Source of the DNA: Macrococcus sp. 19Msa1099
GTDB taxonomy: Bacteria > Bacillota > Bacilli > Staphylococcales > Staphylococcaceae
Length of the DNA stretch: 64,000 nucleotides
Direction of reading: 5' to 3'
Assembly: GCA_019357535.2 (NCBI GenBank)
Contig: CP079955.1
Span: forward strand, 806,001 to 870,000
The notes under the pieces are model-generated. The model saw nothing but the letters and a program-made list of their open reading frames with translations. It was not told where the DNA came from and searched no databases. Of this stretch, positions 25,677 through 33,317 are shown piece by piece. Each line of letters begins with the position of its first letter. Positions within the stretch are counted from its first letter, which is position 1. The position numbers and the translations under genes were made by a program.

Positions 25677-25757
25677 GTCACTAGGGGTGCATTCGTGCTG
25701 AGAGGAGTAATCCGACCCTTTGAACCTGTTTGGTTTATACCAGCGTAGGGAAGTGCT
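25677..25757 (+). ncRNA. TPP riboswitch (THI element)
   Basis: The conserved core is easily read: AGGGGTGC, GTGCTGAGAG, ACCCTTTGAACCTG and CAGCGTAGGGAAG. A closing P1 helix can be drawn between CACT (25679-25682) and AGTG (25752-25755). It precedes a terminator and tenA, so thiamine pyrophosphate should repress tenA by premature termination. Confidence 0.95.
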
Positions 25758-25761
25758 TAAT

Positions 25762-25788
25762 GCCTATACCTGCGTATAGGCGTTTTTT
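25762..25788 (+). terminator. Riboswitch expression-platform terminator
   Basis: GCCTATA (25762-25768) pairs with TATAGGC (25775-25781), followed by six T residues. It lies immediately 3' of the TPP aptamer and before the tenA RBS. The alternative antiterminator pairing was not resolved by eye. Confidence 0.85.
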
Positions 25789-25804
25789 ATTGAGGAGGAA
25801 TAAC

Positions 25805-26482
25805 ATGTTTACTGAGCGCATATTAAAGCGTGTCGAACCGATATGGGCTTCTTATCTGGAACATCCTTTCGTTAAGGGGCTAGGTGATGGGTCGCTTGAG
25901 AAGGAAAAGTTTCAGTTCTGGTTAAAACAAGATTATGTTTATTTAATTGATTATGCTAAATTAATGGCGATCGGGAGTGCGAAGGCACCTGACCTGCGTG
26001 TGATGGGCATATTCTCTAAACTGCTGCATGGTACGTTGTTTATGGAGATGGATTTACATCGCAGCTATGCGAAACAGTTTGGCATTTCTGAAAGTGAATT
26101 AGAAGCAACTGAAGCGGCATCAGTGAATACAGCATATACGAGCTATATGCTGAATCATGTACAGCGTGGTGGTGCCGAACATGTTACGGCGTGTCTGCTT
26201 GCGTGCGCATGGAGTTATAACTATATCGGGAATCATTTAGCGGAGCAGGACGGCGCATTAGATGATAATAATCCATATCGTGACTGGATTGAAACATATT
26301 CAGGGGAAGCATTTACGGAACTTACGAATGATGCAATTGCACTGATGGATGAGCTTGCTGAAGGTATGCCGGAGCGTGTACTTGCAGATTTAGAGGAGAT
26401 TATTGTTAAAACAAGCTACTACGAGTATATGTTCTGGGAGATGTGTGAATTTAAAGCACATTGGGACATTCCAGTGAAGTAA
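25805..26482 (+). CDS. tenA: TenA-family thiaminase II / aminopyrimidine aminohydrolase
   Basis: TenA (225 aa) hydrolyses aminopyrimidine breakdown products of thiamin, salvaging the HMP moiety. The all-helical family is evident from FWLKQDYVYLIDYAK near residues 38-52, the putative catalytic Cys134 in LLACAWSYNYIG (position 135 in Bacillus TenA), YSGEAFTELTNDA, and Glu near residue 205 in FWEMCEF. AGGAGG at 25793-25798 selects ATG 25805; the frame is open further upstream, but that would translate the riboswitch. It stands alone: no thiD, thiM or thiE follows, unlike the tenA-thiDME operon of staphylococci. Confidence 0.94.
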   Translation: MFTERILKRVEPIWASYLEHPFVKGLGDGSLEKEKFQFWLKQDYVYLIDYAKLMAIGSAKAPDLRVMGIFSKLLHGTLFMEMDLHRSYAKQFGISESELEATEAASVNTAYTSYMLNHVQRGGAEHVTACLLACAWSYNYIGNHLAEQDGALDDNNPYRDWIETYSGEAFTELTNDAIALMDELAEGMPERVLADLEEIIVKTSYYEYMFWEMCEFKAHWDIPVK

Positions 26483-26501
26483 GTTGTAATGTTAGAATAG
26501 T

Positions 26502-26541
26502 TAAAGTCAGAAGCTAAGCGGATGCTTAGCTTCTGACTTTA
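26502..26541 (+). terminator. Terminator after tenA
   Basis: A perfect 18-bp stem (26502-26519 with 26524-26541) and a GGAT loop are followed by an A/T-rich tract. Confidence 0.88.
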
Positions 26542-26661
26542 TTATTTATTTAAAAAGAAAATTTTGAAAAGTGTGAAATGTATACGACAACAATCGATTA
26601 TTTTTTGTTACTATAATAAGAACACATATGTATATTATAAAAACAGGAAGGGATTGTTGAT

Positions 26662-27672
26662 ATGGATATTTTGATTGGAACAGGTTTCTTACTCCTTGTC
26701 CTTGTGCTGTTTACGTTATTTACGTATAAAGCACCATCTGGTATGAAGGCGATGGGGGCATTAGCGAATGCCGCGATTGCAACATTTCTTGTCGAGGCGT
26801 TTCAGAAATACGTTGGTGGAAATATATTCGGAATAAAGTTTCTAGAAGAATTAGGAGATACAGCCGGAAGTCTCGGTGGTGTAGCAGCAGCTGGTTTAGT
26901 TGCTTTATCTATTGGTGTATCTCCCGTTTATGCACTCATTATAGCAGCAAGCTGTGGTGGCCTTGATTTATTACCCGGGTTCGTTGCAGGGTATGTCGTT
27001 GGTTATGTTATGAAATATGCTGAAAAATATGTGCCTGAAGGTGTTGATCTAATTGTAGGAATTATTATTATCGCACCGCTTGCACGGATGCTAGCAATGC
27101 TTGTTACACCATTAGTAAATAATACGCTAATTAAAATTGGTGAAGTGATACAGCAATCTACAGATGCGAGTCCGCTGGTTATGGGATTTGTGCTTGGTGG
27201 TATTATTACGGTTGTAGGAACTGCACCACTGAGTTCGATGGCTCTAACAGCACTACTTGGTCTGACAGGGTTACCGATGGCGATTGCTGCAATGGTATCA
27301 TTCAGTTCAGCGTTTATTAATTCAACGATGTTCTATAAATTAAAGTTAGGAGATCGTGCCTCTATCTTAGCTGTTGGCATCGAACCGTTATCACAGGCAG
27401 ATATTATATCCTTAAATCCTGTACCGATCTATTCTTGTAACTTTATCGGTGGTGCACTTGCGGGTATGGTTATTGCACATTCTGGAATGATTAATGATGC
27501 ACCTGGAACAGCGAGTCCTCTAGCTGGATTTTTAGTGATGTTCGGCTTTAACGAACCACTTCAGATTATTGGATGGGGTAGCGTTATTGCGGTAATCTGT
27601 CTAATTGTTGGGCTAGTAGGAAGCCGTATATTTAAATCTTATCCTCTGCGCAGGAAATCAGAATTTATATAA
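26662..27672 (+). CDS. PTS EIIC-like membrane permease (PTS_EIIC_2 type), stand-alone
   Basis: A 336-residue very hydrophobic protein with about ten membrane segments and Gly/Ala-rich turns, resembling the PTS_EIIC_2 family of sugar-phosphotransferase permease domains (for example SCGGLDLLPGFVAGYVVGYV near residue 95 and FGFNEPLQIIGWG near residue 293). No IIA or IIB domain is fused or encoded nearby, so it may borrow these from elsewhere or work as a facilitator; the substrate is unknown. GGAAGGGAT precedes the ATG. It is monocistronic in appearance, bounded by the tenA terminator and the signal peptidase promoter region. Confidence 0.75.
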   Translation: MDILIGTGFLLLVLVLFTLFTYKAPSGMKAMGALANAAIATFLVEAFQKYVGGNIFGIKFLEELGDTAGSLGGVAAAGLVALSIGVSPVYALIIAASCGGLDLLPGFVAGYVVGYVMKYAEKYVPEGVDLIVGIIIIAPLARMLAMLVTPLVNNTLIKIGEVIQQSTDASPLVMGFVLGGIITVVGTAPLSSMALTALLGLTGLPMAIAAMVSFSSAFINSTMFYKLKLGDRASILAVGIEPLSQADIISLNPVPIYSCNFIGGALAGMVIAHSGMINDAPGTASPLAGFLVMFGFNEPLQIIGWGSVIAVICLIVGLVGSRIFKSYPLRRKSEFI

Positions 27673-27768
27673 TTGGTTTATACATCTAAAGTATGGCAGT
27701 ATGACATTATCTTTTTATATATTATTAATGGTATAATAGTATAGAATTTTGAAATAAGGAGATAACAT

Positions 27769-28353
27769 ATGTTAAAAGAGATAAAAGAATGGATCATATC
27801 AATACTTGTTGCACTTGTCGTTTTCTATATCGTACATACATTTTTATTTGCAACGTATGCAGTCAATGGTGACTCTATGTTCCCGACGTTTAAGGATAAA
27901 GAGCGCGTGATTATCAATAAGATTGCGACAAAGACAGATAGCATTGATCGTGGAGATATTATTGTCTTTCATACAGATACTAAAAATGACTATATAAAGC
28001 GATTGATTGGTAAGCCTGGCGATACGGTTGAATATAAGAATGATAAACTCTATATAAATGGACAGTATATTCAGGAAGATTATTTGAAAGAAAATCGCAA
28101 GAACAAGACGAATGAAAAGCTGACAGATGATTTTACTGTAGATATGTTAGTAAATGCGGACGGTAATAAGAAGATTCCTGAAGGTAAATACCTGGTATTA
28201 GGAGACAATCGTGAAGTCAGCCTTGATAGTAGAAGAGAATTAGGACTTATTGATAAAAGCGATGTCGTGGGTAAAGTATCTCTGCGTATATGGCCATTTG
28301 ATGCGTTTACGCGTTATTTTTTCGAAGACAACTTTGATAAAGTGAATAAATAA
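27769..28353 (+). CDS. spsB: Type I signal peptidase (SpsB/SipS type)
   Basis: This 194-residue membrane enzyme removes signal peptides from secreted proteins. One N-terminal membrane helix (about residues 9-29) is followed by the nucleophile Ser36 in NGDSMFPTF and the general base Lys77 in DYIKRLIGKPGD, the same positions as in S. aureus SpsB. The GDNREVSLDSRxxG box is present near residue 145. AAGGAG lies 7-8 nt before the ATG. It has its own terminator and lacks the adjacent inactive paralogue (SpsA) found in S. aureus. Symbol assigned by similarity; another copy could exist elsewhere. Confidence 0.9.
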   Translation: MLKEIKEWIISILVALVVFYIVHTFLFATYAVNGDSMFPTFKDKERVIINKIATKTDSIDRGDIIVFHTDTKNDYIKRLIGKPGDTVEYKNDKLYINGQYIQEDYLKENRKNKTNEKLTDDFTVDMLVNADGNKKIPEGKYLVLGDNREVSLDSRRELGLIDKSDVVGKVSLRIWPFDAFTRYFFEDNFDKVNK

Positions 28354-28388
28354 AAATGGTTGAGACGATTTTAGTCTCAACCATTTTT
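28352..28388. terminator. Terminator after the signal peptidase gene
   Basis: A 15-bp stem (AAAAATGGTTGAGAC, 28352-28366, with its complement at 28374-28388) and a 7-nt loop; A and T tails allow either direction. Confidence 0.88.
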
Positions 28389-28410
28389 ATTTACATATAT
28401 TTATTAATCC

Positions 28411-28449
28411 TTAATAAATTATTTACAAAGGTATTATAATCTCTTAATA
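28411..28449 (+). promoter_or_regulatory. Possible PhoP-box repeats and promoter of the phosphatase gene
   Basis: TTAATA (28411), TTTACA (28422), a weak copy (28433) and TTAATA (28444) recur every 11 bp. The strong copies match five of six positions of the TTAACA-type PhoP repeat of Bacillus. TATAAT at 28435-28440 could be the -10 box. The region is AT-rich, so chance is a real alternative. Confidence 0.3.
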
Positions 28450-28506
28450 ATTGATTGTTAATCTAAACAAGTAATAAAAATTTCTTTTACATTTGGAGGA
28501 ATATTA

Positions 28507-29904
28507 ATGACTAGATTTCGTTATATTACAGCTGGAACATTAGCTGTATCTACAATTTTATCTGCAATTGCGCCGACCACTGCATTTGCGGGAGGAAAAC
28601 CTTTGCCACAAAATAATGGTGTAAAATCAGAGGTCGTTCAATGTGGCAATAAACAGAAACCAAAAAATGTTATCTTTATGATAGGTGACGGCATGGGTCC
28701 TTCATATACTTCAGCATATCGATACATGGAAGATAAGGAAGAGACACATGAATTAGATCCAGTTGCTTTCGACCATTATTTACTAGGTGCACAACGCACA
28801 ATTGCTGATGATGATCATGAGAATATTACAGATTCAGCATCTGCAGCGACAGCGATGAGCGCCGGTACTAAAACTTATAATAATGCAATCGCTGTTGATA
28901 AACAGAAGAAAGAAGTAAAGACTATTCTTGAGCAGGCGAAGGAAGTAGGTAAAGCTACGGGTTTAGTTGCGACAAGTGAGATTACACATGCGACTCCTGC
29001 AGCATTTGGGGCACACGACATTTCTAGAAAGAATATGCCGCAAATTGCTGATGATTATTATGATGAAATGATAAATGGACAGCACAAAGTAGATATACTG
29101 CTCGGTGGCGGTAAAGAATACTTTGAACGTAAGGATAGAAATTTAGTCAAAGCATTCCAAAAAGATGGATATCGCTATGTCACAGATAAAGCTTCTTTGA
29201 CAAAAGCAGCGCAATCTAAGAATCAACAAATTCTAGGTCTGTTCTCACAAGGTGGGATGCCGAAGATGATAGATCGAAATGAAAGTATGCCGTCACTTAA
29301 AGATATGACCGAAACTGCCTTGACAAAATTAAGCGGTGATAAAGATGGGTTCTTCCTGATGGTTGAAGGATCTCAGATTGACTGGGCAGGACATGCAAAT
29401 GATATTACAGGTGCGATGAGCGAAATGAAGGATTTTGACTTAGCTTTCCAGACAGCGATTAACTTTGCGAAGAAAGACTGTAATACTTTAGTCATTGCAA
29501 CTGCCGATCACTCTACAGGTGGAATGTCGATGGGACAAGGTGGAGAATATAACTTCCTTGTTGATCCTATCAAACAGATGAAGCATACTCCTGAATATTT
29601 GAGCGCAGCGTTGCTGAAAAAAGATGCAAATATAGATAAAATAATCACAGAAAATATTGGATTTACATTAGAAGCTGCTGAAATGAAAGCCATAAAAGAA
29701 GCTGTTACTAAAAAAGATGATGAAAAGATTGAGGATGCAATTGAAGCGACAGTTAACAAACGTAGCTACACAGGATGGACAACGAATGGCCATACAGGAG
29801 AAGATGTAAACGTCTATGGATATGGTCCAGGTGCACAAGCTTGGAGAGGTAATATGGATAATACAGATAACGCAAAACGAATTTTTGAATATCTTAAGAA
29901 ATAA
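28507..29904 (+). CDS. Exported alkaline phosphatase
   Basis: A 465-residue alkaline phosphatase with a signal peptide (hydrophobic core at about residues 8-24, likely cleavage after AFA near residue 28). The metal-binding IFMIGDGMGPS lies near residues 56-66, the phosphorylated Ser in DSASAATAMSAGTK near residue 118, and the later ligands in DHSTGGM near residue 336. It releases phosphate from phosphomonoesters at the cell surface or outside. GGAGG precedes the ATG. It is monocistronic, with possible PhoP repeats upstream. Relatives in Bacillus and staphylococci are called PhoA or PhoB; I leave the symbol open. Confidence 0.93.
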   Translation: MTRFRYITAGTLAVSTILSAIAPTTAFAGGKPLPQNNGVKSEVVQCGNKQKPKNVIFMIGDGMGPSYTSAYRYMEDKEETHELDPVAFDHYLLGAQRTIADDDHENITDSASAATAMSAGTKTYNNAIAVDKQKKEVKTILEQAKEVGKATGLVATSEITHATPAAFGAHDISRKNMPQIADDYYDEMINGQHKVDILLGGGKEYFERKDRNLVKAFQKDGYRYVTDKASLTKAAQSKNQQILGLFSQGGMPKMIDRNESMPSLKDMTETALTKLSGDKDGFFLMVEGSQIDWAGHANDITGAMSEMKDFDLAFQTAINFAKKDCNTLVIATADHSTGGMSMGQGGEYNFLVDPIKQMKHTPEYLSAALLKKDANIDKIITENIGFTLEAAEMKAIKEAVTKKDDEKIEDAIEATVNKRSYTGWTTNGHTGEDVNVYGYGPGAQAWRGNMDNTDNAKRIFEYLKK

Positions 29905-29938
29905 AAAATGAATGTGCCGAATGGCACATTCATTTTTT
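29903..29938. terminator. Bidirectional terminator between phosphatase gene and sceD
   Basis: A 16-bp stem (29903-29918 with 29923-29938) with a GAAT loop, A-rich on one side and T-rich on the other, separates the two convergent genes. Confidence 0.9.
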
Positions 29939-29949
29939 TAAACTTTAGA

Positions 29950-30645
29950 TTAAGCTGTAACCCATTGAGATGGACCAGCTGTATTGTATAACTTAACAGC
30001 GGCTGCATCTTGGATTGCTTCAGGTGCTGATGCTGGAGATACGCCTCTCCACTCAGCTGGAGCTACTGAATCCCAAGTAGATTGTAAGAATTGGTATTTA
30101 CCTGCTGCGCCAGAAGTAGGATTAATTGCACGGATATTACCGCCAGATTCACGTTGAGCAATTACTTGTAAATGTGAGTTAACACTTACTGGTGAAGTTG
30201 CTGATCGTGTTTGAGCTGGCGCTTTATATGTTGATTGTGCTTGATAGTTCTGCGCTTTAGGTGCTACATACGTTTGAGCAGGTGTCTTTGCTACAGGAGC
30301 CTGTGCTTGTACAGCAGGTGCCTCCTGTTTGAAGTTGTTATTTGTTACTGAGCTGAATGCTTCTGAATCTGCTGATCCAGTATGGTTATATTCCCAAGTC
30401 CAGTGCGCACCATTTGAATCAAAGGTAAAATGATAGCCATCCTTAGTGAATTCATAGTGATAAGCCCCTTCGTGTACAGGGTTTTCATTTAAAGCTGATG
30501 GGTTGTTTAATGCTAAGTTTGCTAATTCGGCTTTGTTGATTTGATTTGCTTCTGCTGTTTCCGTAGATGCATCTGCTTGAGAAGCTGAAACACCAGTTAC
30601 TCCTAATGCTAATGCTAATGTTGAAGTCATAATTGCTTTTTTCAT
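29950..30645 (-). CDS. sceD: SceD-like secreted transglycosylase
   Basis: A 231-residue secreted cell-wall protein like S. aureus SceD. The signal peptide is clear (hydrophobic core to about residue 22, cleavage near ASQADA). The middle (about residues 105-155) is a low-complexity Ala/Gln/Pro/Thr linker. The C-terminal lytic-transglycosylase-like domain has the catalytic Glu in IAQRESGGN near residue 168, followed by NPTSGAAGKYQFLQSTWDSV, and ends GPSQWVTA, the characteristic family end. It would cleave peptidoglycan during growth and division. A WalR box lies upstream, matching the known control of this family. Confidence 0.94.
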   Translation of the reverse strand: MKKAIMTSTLALALGVTGVSASQADASTETAEANQINKAELANLALNNPSALNENPVHEGAYHYEFTKDGYHFTFDSNGAHWTWEYNHTGSADSEAFSSVTNNNFKQEAPAVQAQAPVAKTPAQTYVAPKAQNYQAQSTYKAPAQTRSATSPVSVNSHLQVIAQRESGGNIRAINPTSGAAGKYQFLQSTWDSVAPAEWRGVSPASAPEAIQDAAAVKLYNTAGPSQWVTA

Positions 30646-30750
30646 TATATAAAATCCTCCAGTAATTTGTTTAATTAATATTCTGAATCAAAGTAAGATT
30701 CATTTGGCTAAGTGATACTACATACACTAACACAATTAATATGTCTGTGC

Positions 30751-30767
30751 GTTACAGCTACATAACA
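30751..30767 (-). promoter_or_regulatory. WalR (YycF) binding box upstream of sceD
   Basis: On the minus strand the sequence reads TGTTAT-GTAGC-TGTAAC, a perfect match to the WalR consensus TGTWAH-N5-TGTWAH. It lies about 106 bp before the sceD start, a usual place for WalR activation of wall hydrolase genes. Confidence 0.8.
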
Positions 30768-31057
30768 ATTCATTACAACGTTGAAATGTTCTCGTAATAT
30801 TTGTTGAAATGTACTATGTCTGTAACAGCACATATTAAAACATAATCAATTCGATAATACAAATAAAAAGGGATATAAATTTAATAATCTAAATATGAAT
30901 TGGAAATTAATTTTCAAAATAAATCTTAAGTAAAGATTTTTATTTTTATATAAATCGCAGCAGCTTCTTTCATTTTTCTTCATGTTAATATATGTAATTA
31001 ATTACAATTAAAAATATAATTATTTTTATTTAACACAATAAAAATATGAATTCAATT

Positions 31058-31097
31058 AGTCAAAGATAATCAAAATTATATTTGACTATCTTTGACT
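31058..31097 (+). promoter_or_regulatory. Two CtsR operators upstream of clpL
   Basis: Site 1 (31058-31074) reads AGTCAAA-GAT-AATCAAA. Site 2 (31081-31097) reads TTTGACT-ATC-TTTGACT, which on the other strand is the perfect CtsR heptad pair AGTCAAA-N3-AGTCAAA. Site 2 covers the -35 box of the clpL promoter, so CtsR would block RNA polymerase until heat or protein stress. Confidence 0.9.
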
Positions 31098-31110
31098 ATT
31101 GGTGTATAAT
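31082..31110 (+). promoter_or_regulatory. Sigma-A promoter of clpL
   Basis: TTGACT (31082-31087), a 17-bp spacer and TATAAT (31105-31110) form a near-consensus promoter. The leader would be about 60 nt. Confidence 0.88.
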
Positions 31111-31176
31111 GTAATTACAGAAGTGATAAGAAACTTCTGTTAGCACGATTAAAATTGAATATAGGAGTGATTTAAT

Positions 31177-33204
31177 ATGAATAATGGTATTTTTGATAAT
31201 AATTTTGATGCGATTTTTAATAGAATGTTTAATGAAATGAATGAAGGGCAGGTCTCACGCAAGTTCTATATTAACGGACAGGAGGTATCGGGTGATGCGA
31301 TGCAGCAACAACAACCTCGTACTTCAAAACAAACGAGCGATACTTTCTTAAGTAAGATAGGAAGAAATTTAACAGAGGAAGCAAGAAACAATGAATTGGA
31401 TCCTGTTATAGGTAGAGAATCCGAAGTTCGTCAAGCTGCTGAAGTATTAAGTCGACGTATTAAGAATAACCCGATTCTAGTCGGTGAAGCAGGTGTAGGT
31501 AAAACTGCGGTCGTTGAAGGTCTTGCCCAGGCAATTGTAAAAGGGGATGTACCAGCTTCGATTAAAGGTAAGGAAATCATTTCAATCGATGTGTCATCGC
31601 TTGAAGCGGGGACTCAGTATCGTGGTGCATTTGAAGAAAATGTACAGAAATTACTTGAAGAAGTGAAAGCGCAGGGAAATGTAGTATTATTCATCGATGA
31701 AATTCATCAGATTATTGGCAGTGGTGCAACTGGTGGAGATTCTGGAAGCAAAGGTTTGTCCGATATATTAAAACCAGCGCTTAGTCGTGGTGAGATATCT
31801 ATTATCGGTGCAACGACGCAGGACGAGTATCGCAATAATATAATGAAAGATCCGGCACTTGCTCGTCGTTTTAATGAAGTCGTTGTGAATGAACCGTCGA
31901 AAGCAGATACAATTAAAATCTTAAAAGGGATTAAGGAAAATTATGAAAATCACCACAATGTTAAGATTGGTGATGATTTGATAGAAACAATCGTTGATTT
32001 ATCCATCCAATATATGCCAAACCGTATGCTACCGGATAAAGCAATTGATTTGATGGATATTACGGCAGCACATGTTTCATCCCGTAATACGGTTGTAGAC
32101 AAAGTAGAGACTGAAAAAGAAATTGAAACGCTCGAAGCTGATAAGATGCAGGCAGTCGAGCAGGAAGACTTTAATCGCGCACATGAATTGCAGATGAAGA
32201 TTAAAGCTTTAAAAGATAAATTATCAGCCGGTGTGGAAAGTAATCATGTATCAAAAGAAGATGTGTCTGCTACTGTAGAACGCATGACAGGTGTGCCCGT
32301 TTCTCAGATGGATGATAATGAAATTGAGCGTCTAAAACATATGCAATCCAGACTTGAAGGTAAAGTCATCGGTCAGGATGAAGCTGTTCAAGCTGTTGCG
32401 AAAGCAATCAGACGTAATCGTGCAGGATTTGATGATGGTAATCGTCCAATCGGCAGCTTCTTGTTTGTAGGTCCAACAGGTGTCGGTAAGACAGAGCTTG
32501 CTAAACAACTCTCTTTAGAACTATTTGGTACGACTGAATCGATGATCCGTCTGGATATGAGTGAATATATGGATCAGACAGCTGTCTCTAAAATGATCGG
32601 TACAACTGCCGGTTACGTTGGATATGATGACAACTCGAATACATTAACTGAACAAGTACGTCGTAATCCATATTCAGTTATCTTATTAGATGAAATTGAA
32701 AAAGCAAACCCTCAGGTTCTCACATTGCTGCTACAAGTATTAGATGATGGCGCTCTGACTGATGGTCAGGGTAATACGGTAAACTTTAAGAATACGATAA
32801 TAATAGCAACAAGTAATGCATCGTTTGGTGAAGACCGTGAACGCACATCCATTTATGAAGAGTTAAAAGGATACTTCAGACCTGAATTCTTAAACCGCTT
32901 CAATGCGATTGTTGAATTTAAGCATTTAGCTAAAGAAGATTTGAAACAAATTGTAGAACTATTGTTACATGATGTGCAGGAGGTAGTTGCACGTAAATCA
33001 ATAGATATGGAAGTGACAGAACGTGCGAAAGACTGGTTAGTCGAGCATGGCTATGATCAGGCTTTAGGTGCAAGACCATTACGTCGATTGATCGAAAGTG
33101 AAGTACGTGATTCTATTACAGATTACTATTTAGATCATATTGATGTAAAACAGGTGACCATCGACCTGAATGAAACAGAAGATGGTTTAATGGTTAAAGA
33201 ATAA
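31177..33204 (+). CDS. clpL: ClpL-type AAA+ disaggregase/chaperone
   Basis: A 675-residue HSP100 ATPase. Two AAA+ modules are visible: Walker A GEAGVGKT (near residue 103) with Walker [10 protein letters not shown], and Walker A GPTGVGKT (near residue 430) with [11 protein letters not shown] short coiled-coil middle region (about residues 305-350) separates them. The N-terminus lacks the double Clp-N repeat and instead reads [17 protein letters not shown], typical of ClpL. ClpL helps refold or disaggregate proteins and confers heat tolerance. GGAGTGAT precedes the ATG. Twin CtsR operators upstream and a strong terminator downstream mark a single-gene stress unit. Confidence 0.94.
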   Translation: MNNGIFDNNFDAIFNRMFNEMNEGQVSRKFYINGQEVSGDAMQQQQPRTSKQTSDTFLSKIGRNLTEEARNNELDPVIGRESEVRQAAEVLSRRIKNNPILVGEAGVGKTAVVEGLAQAIVKGDVPASIKGKEIISIDVSSLEAGTQYRGAFEENVQKLLEEVKAQGNVVLFIDEIHQIIGSGATGGDSGSKGLSDILKPALSRGEISIIGATTQDEYRNNIMKDPALARRFNEVVVNEPSKADTIKILKGIKENYENHHNVKIGDDLIETIVDLSIQYMPNRMLPDKAIDLMDITAAHVSSRNTVVDKVETEKEIETLEADKMQAVEQEDFNRAHELQMKIKALKDKLSAGVESNHVSKEDVSATVERMTGVPVSQMDDNEIERLKHMQSRLEGKVIGQDEAVQAVAKAIRRNRAGFDDGNRPIGSFLFVGPTGVGKTELAKQLSLELFGTTESMIRLDMSEYMDQTAVSKMIGTTAGYVGYDDNSNTLTEQVRRNPYSVILLDEIEKANPQVLTLLLQVLDDGALTDGQGNTVNFKNTIIIATSNASFGEDRERTSIYEELKGYFRPEFLNRFNAIVEFKHLAKEDLKQIVELLLHDVQEVVARKSIDMEVTERAKDWLVEHGYDQALGARPLRRLIESEVRDSITDYYLDHIDVKQVTIDLNETEDGLMVKE

Positions 33205-33220
33205 TTATTAGGATGAGCGT

Positions 33221-33267
33221 GAGCAGGGACCAGATTACTTAGCAATCTGGTCCCTGCTCTTTTTTTG
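33221..33267 (+). terminator. Terminator after clpL
   Basis: A perfect 16-bp stem (33221-33236 with 33244-33259) with a 7-nt loop is followed by eight T residues. Confidence 0.93.
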
Positions 33268-33278
33268 TAAAAAATGAA

Positions 33279-33317
33279 AAGGAAGTACCAAATTAACAGT
33301 TAATTTGGTACTTCCTT
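33279..33317 (-). terminator. Terminator after rqcH (minus strand)
   Basis: An 18-bp stem (33279-33296 with 33300-33317) has a 3-nt loop. On the minus strand it spans the last rqcH codons and stop and is followed by a T-rich stretch. Confidence 0.8.

Larger units (their letters stand above)
30646..31176. other. 531-bp divergent intergenic region, sceD / clpL
   Basis: This is the only gene-free stretch over 300 bases. The sceD side holds the RBS, a small TGAATC/GATTCA hairpin (about 30692-30710), a WalR box (30751-30767) and an imperfect inverted repeat (30735-30757 with 30820-30838). The clpL side holds two CtsR operators, a strong sigma-A promoter and a 7-bp leader hairpin (31117-31123 with 31134-31140). 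The central AT-rich part (about 30840-31050) shows no clear ORF or RNA structure. Confidence 0.8.

Noticed and set aside
25730-25804. Longer tenA start within the riboswitch (in-frame GTG at 25730)
   Set aside because: It would place the aptamer 3' end and terminator inside the coding sequence; the AGGAGG-ATG at 25793-25807 is far better.
30735-30838. Inverted repeat as ends of an insertion sequence or MITE
   Set aside because: No transposase, no target-site duplication and a very short interior; more likely regulatory or chance.
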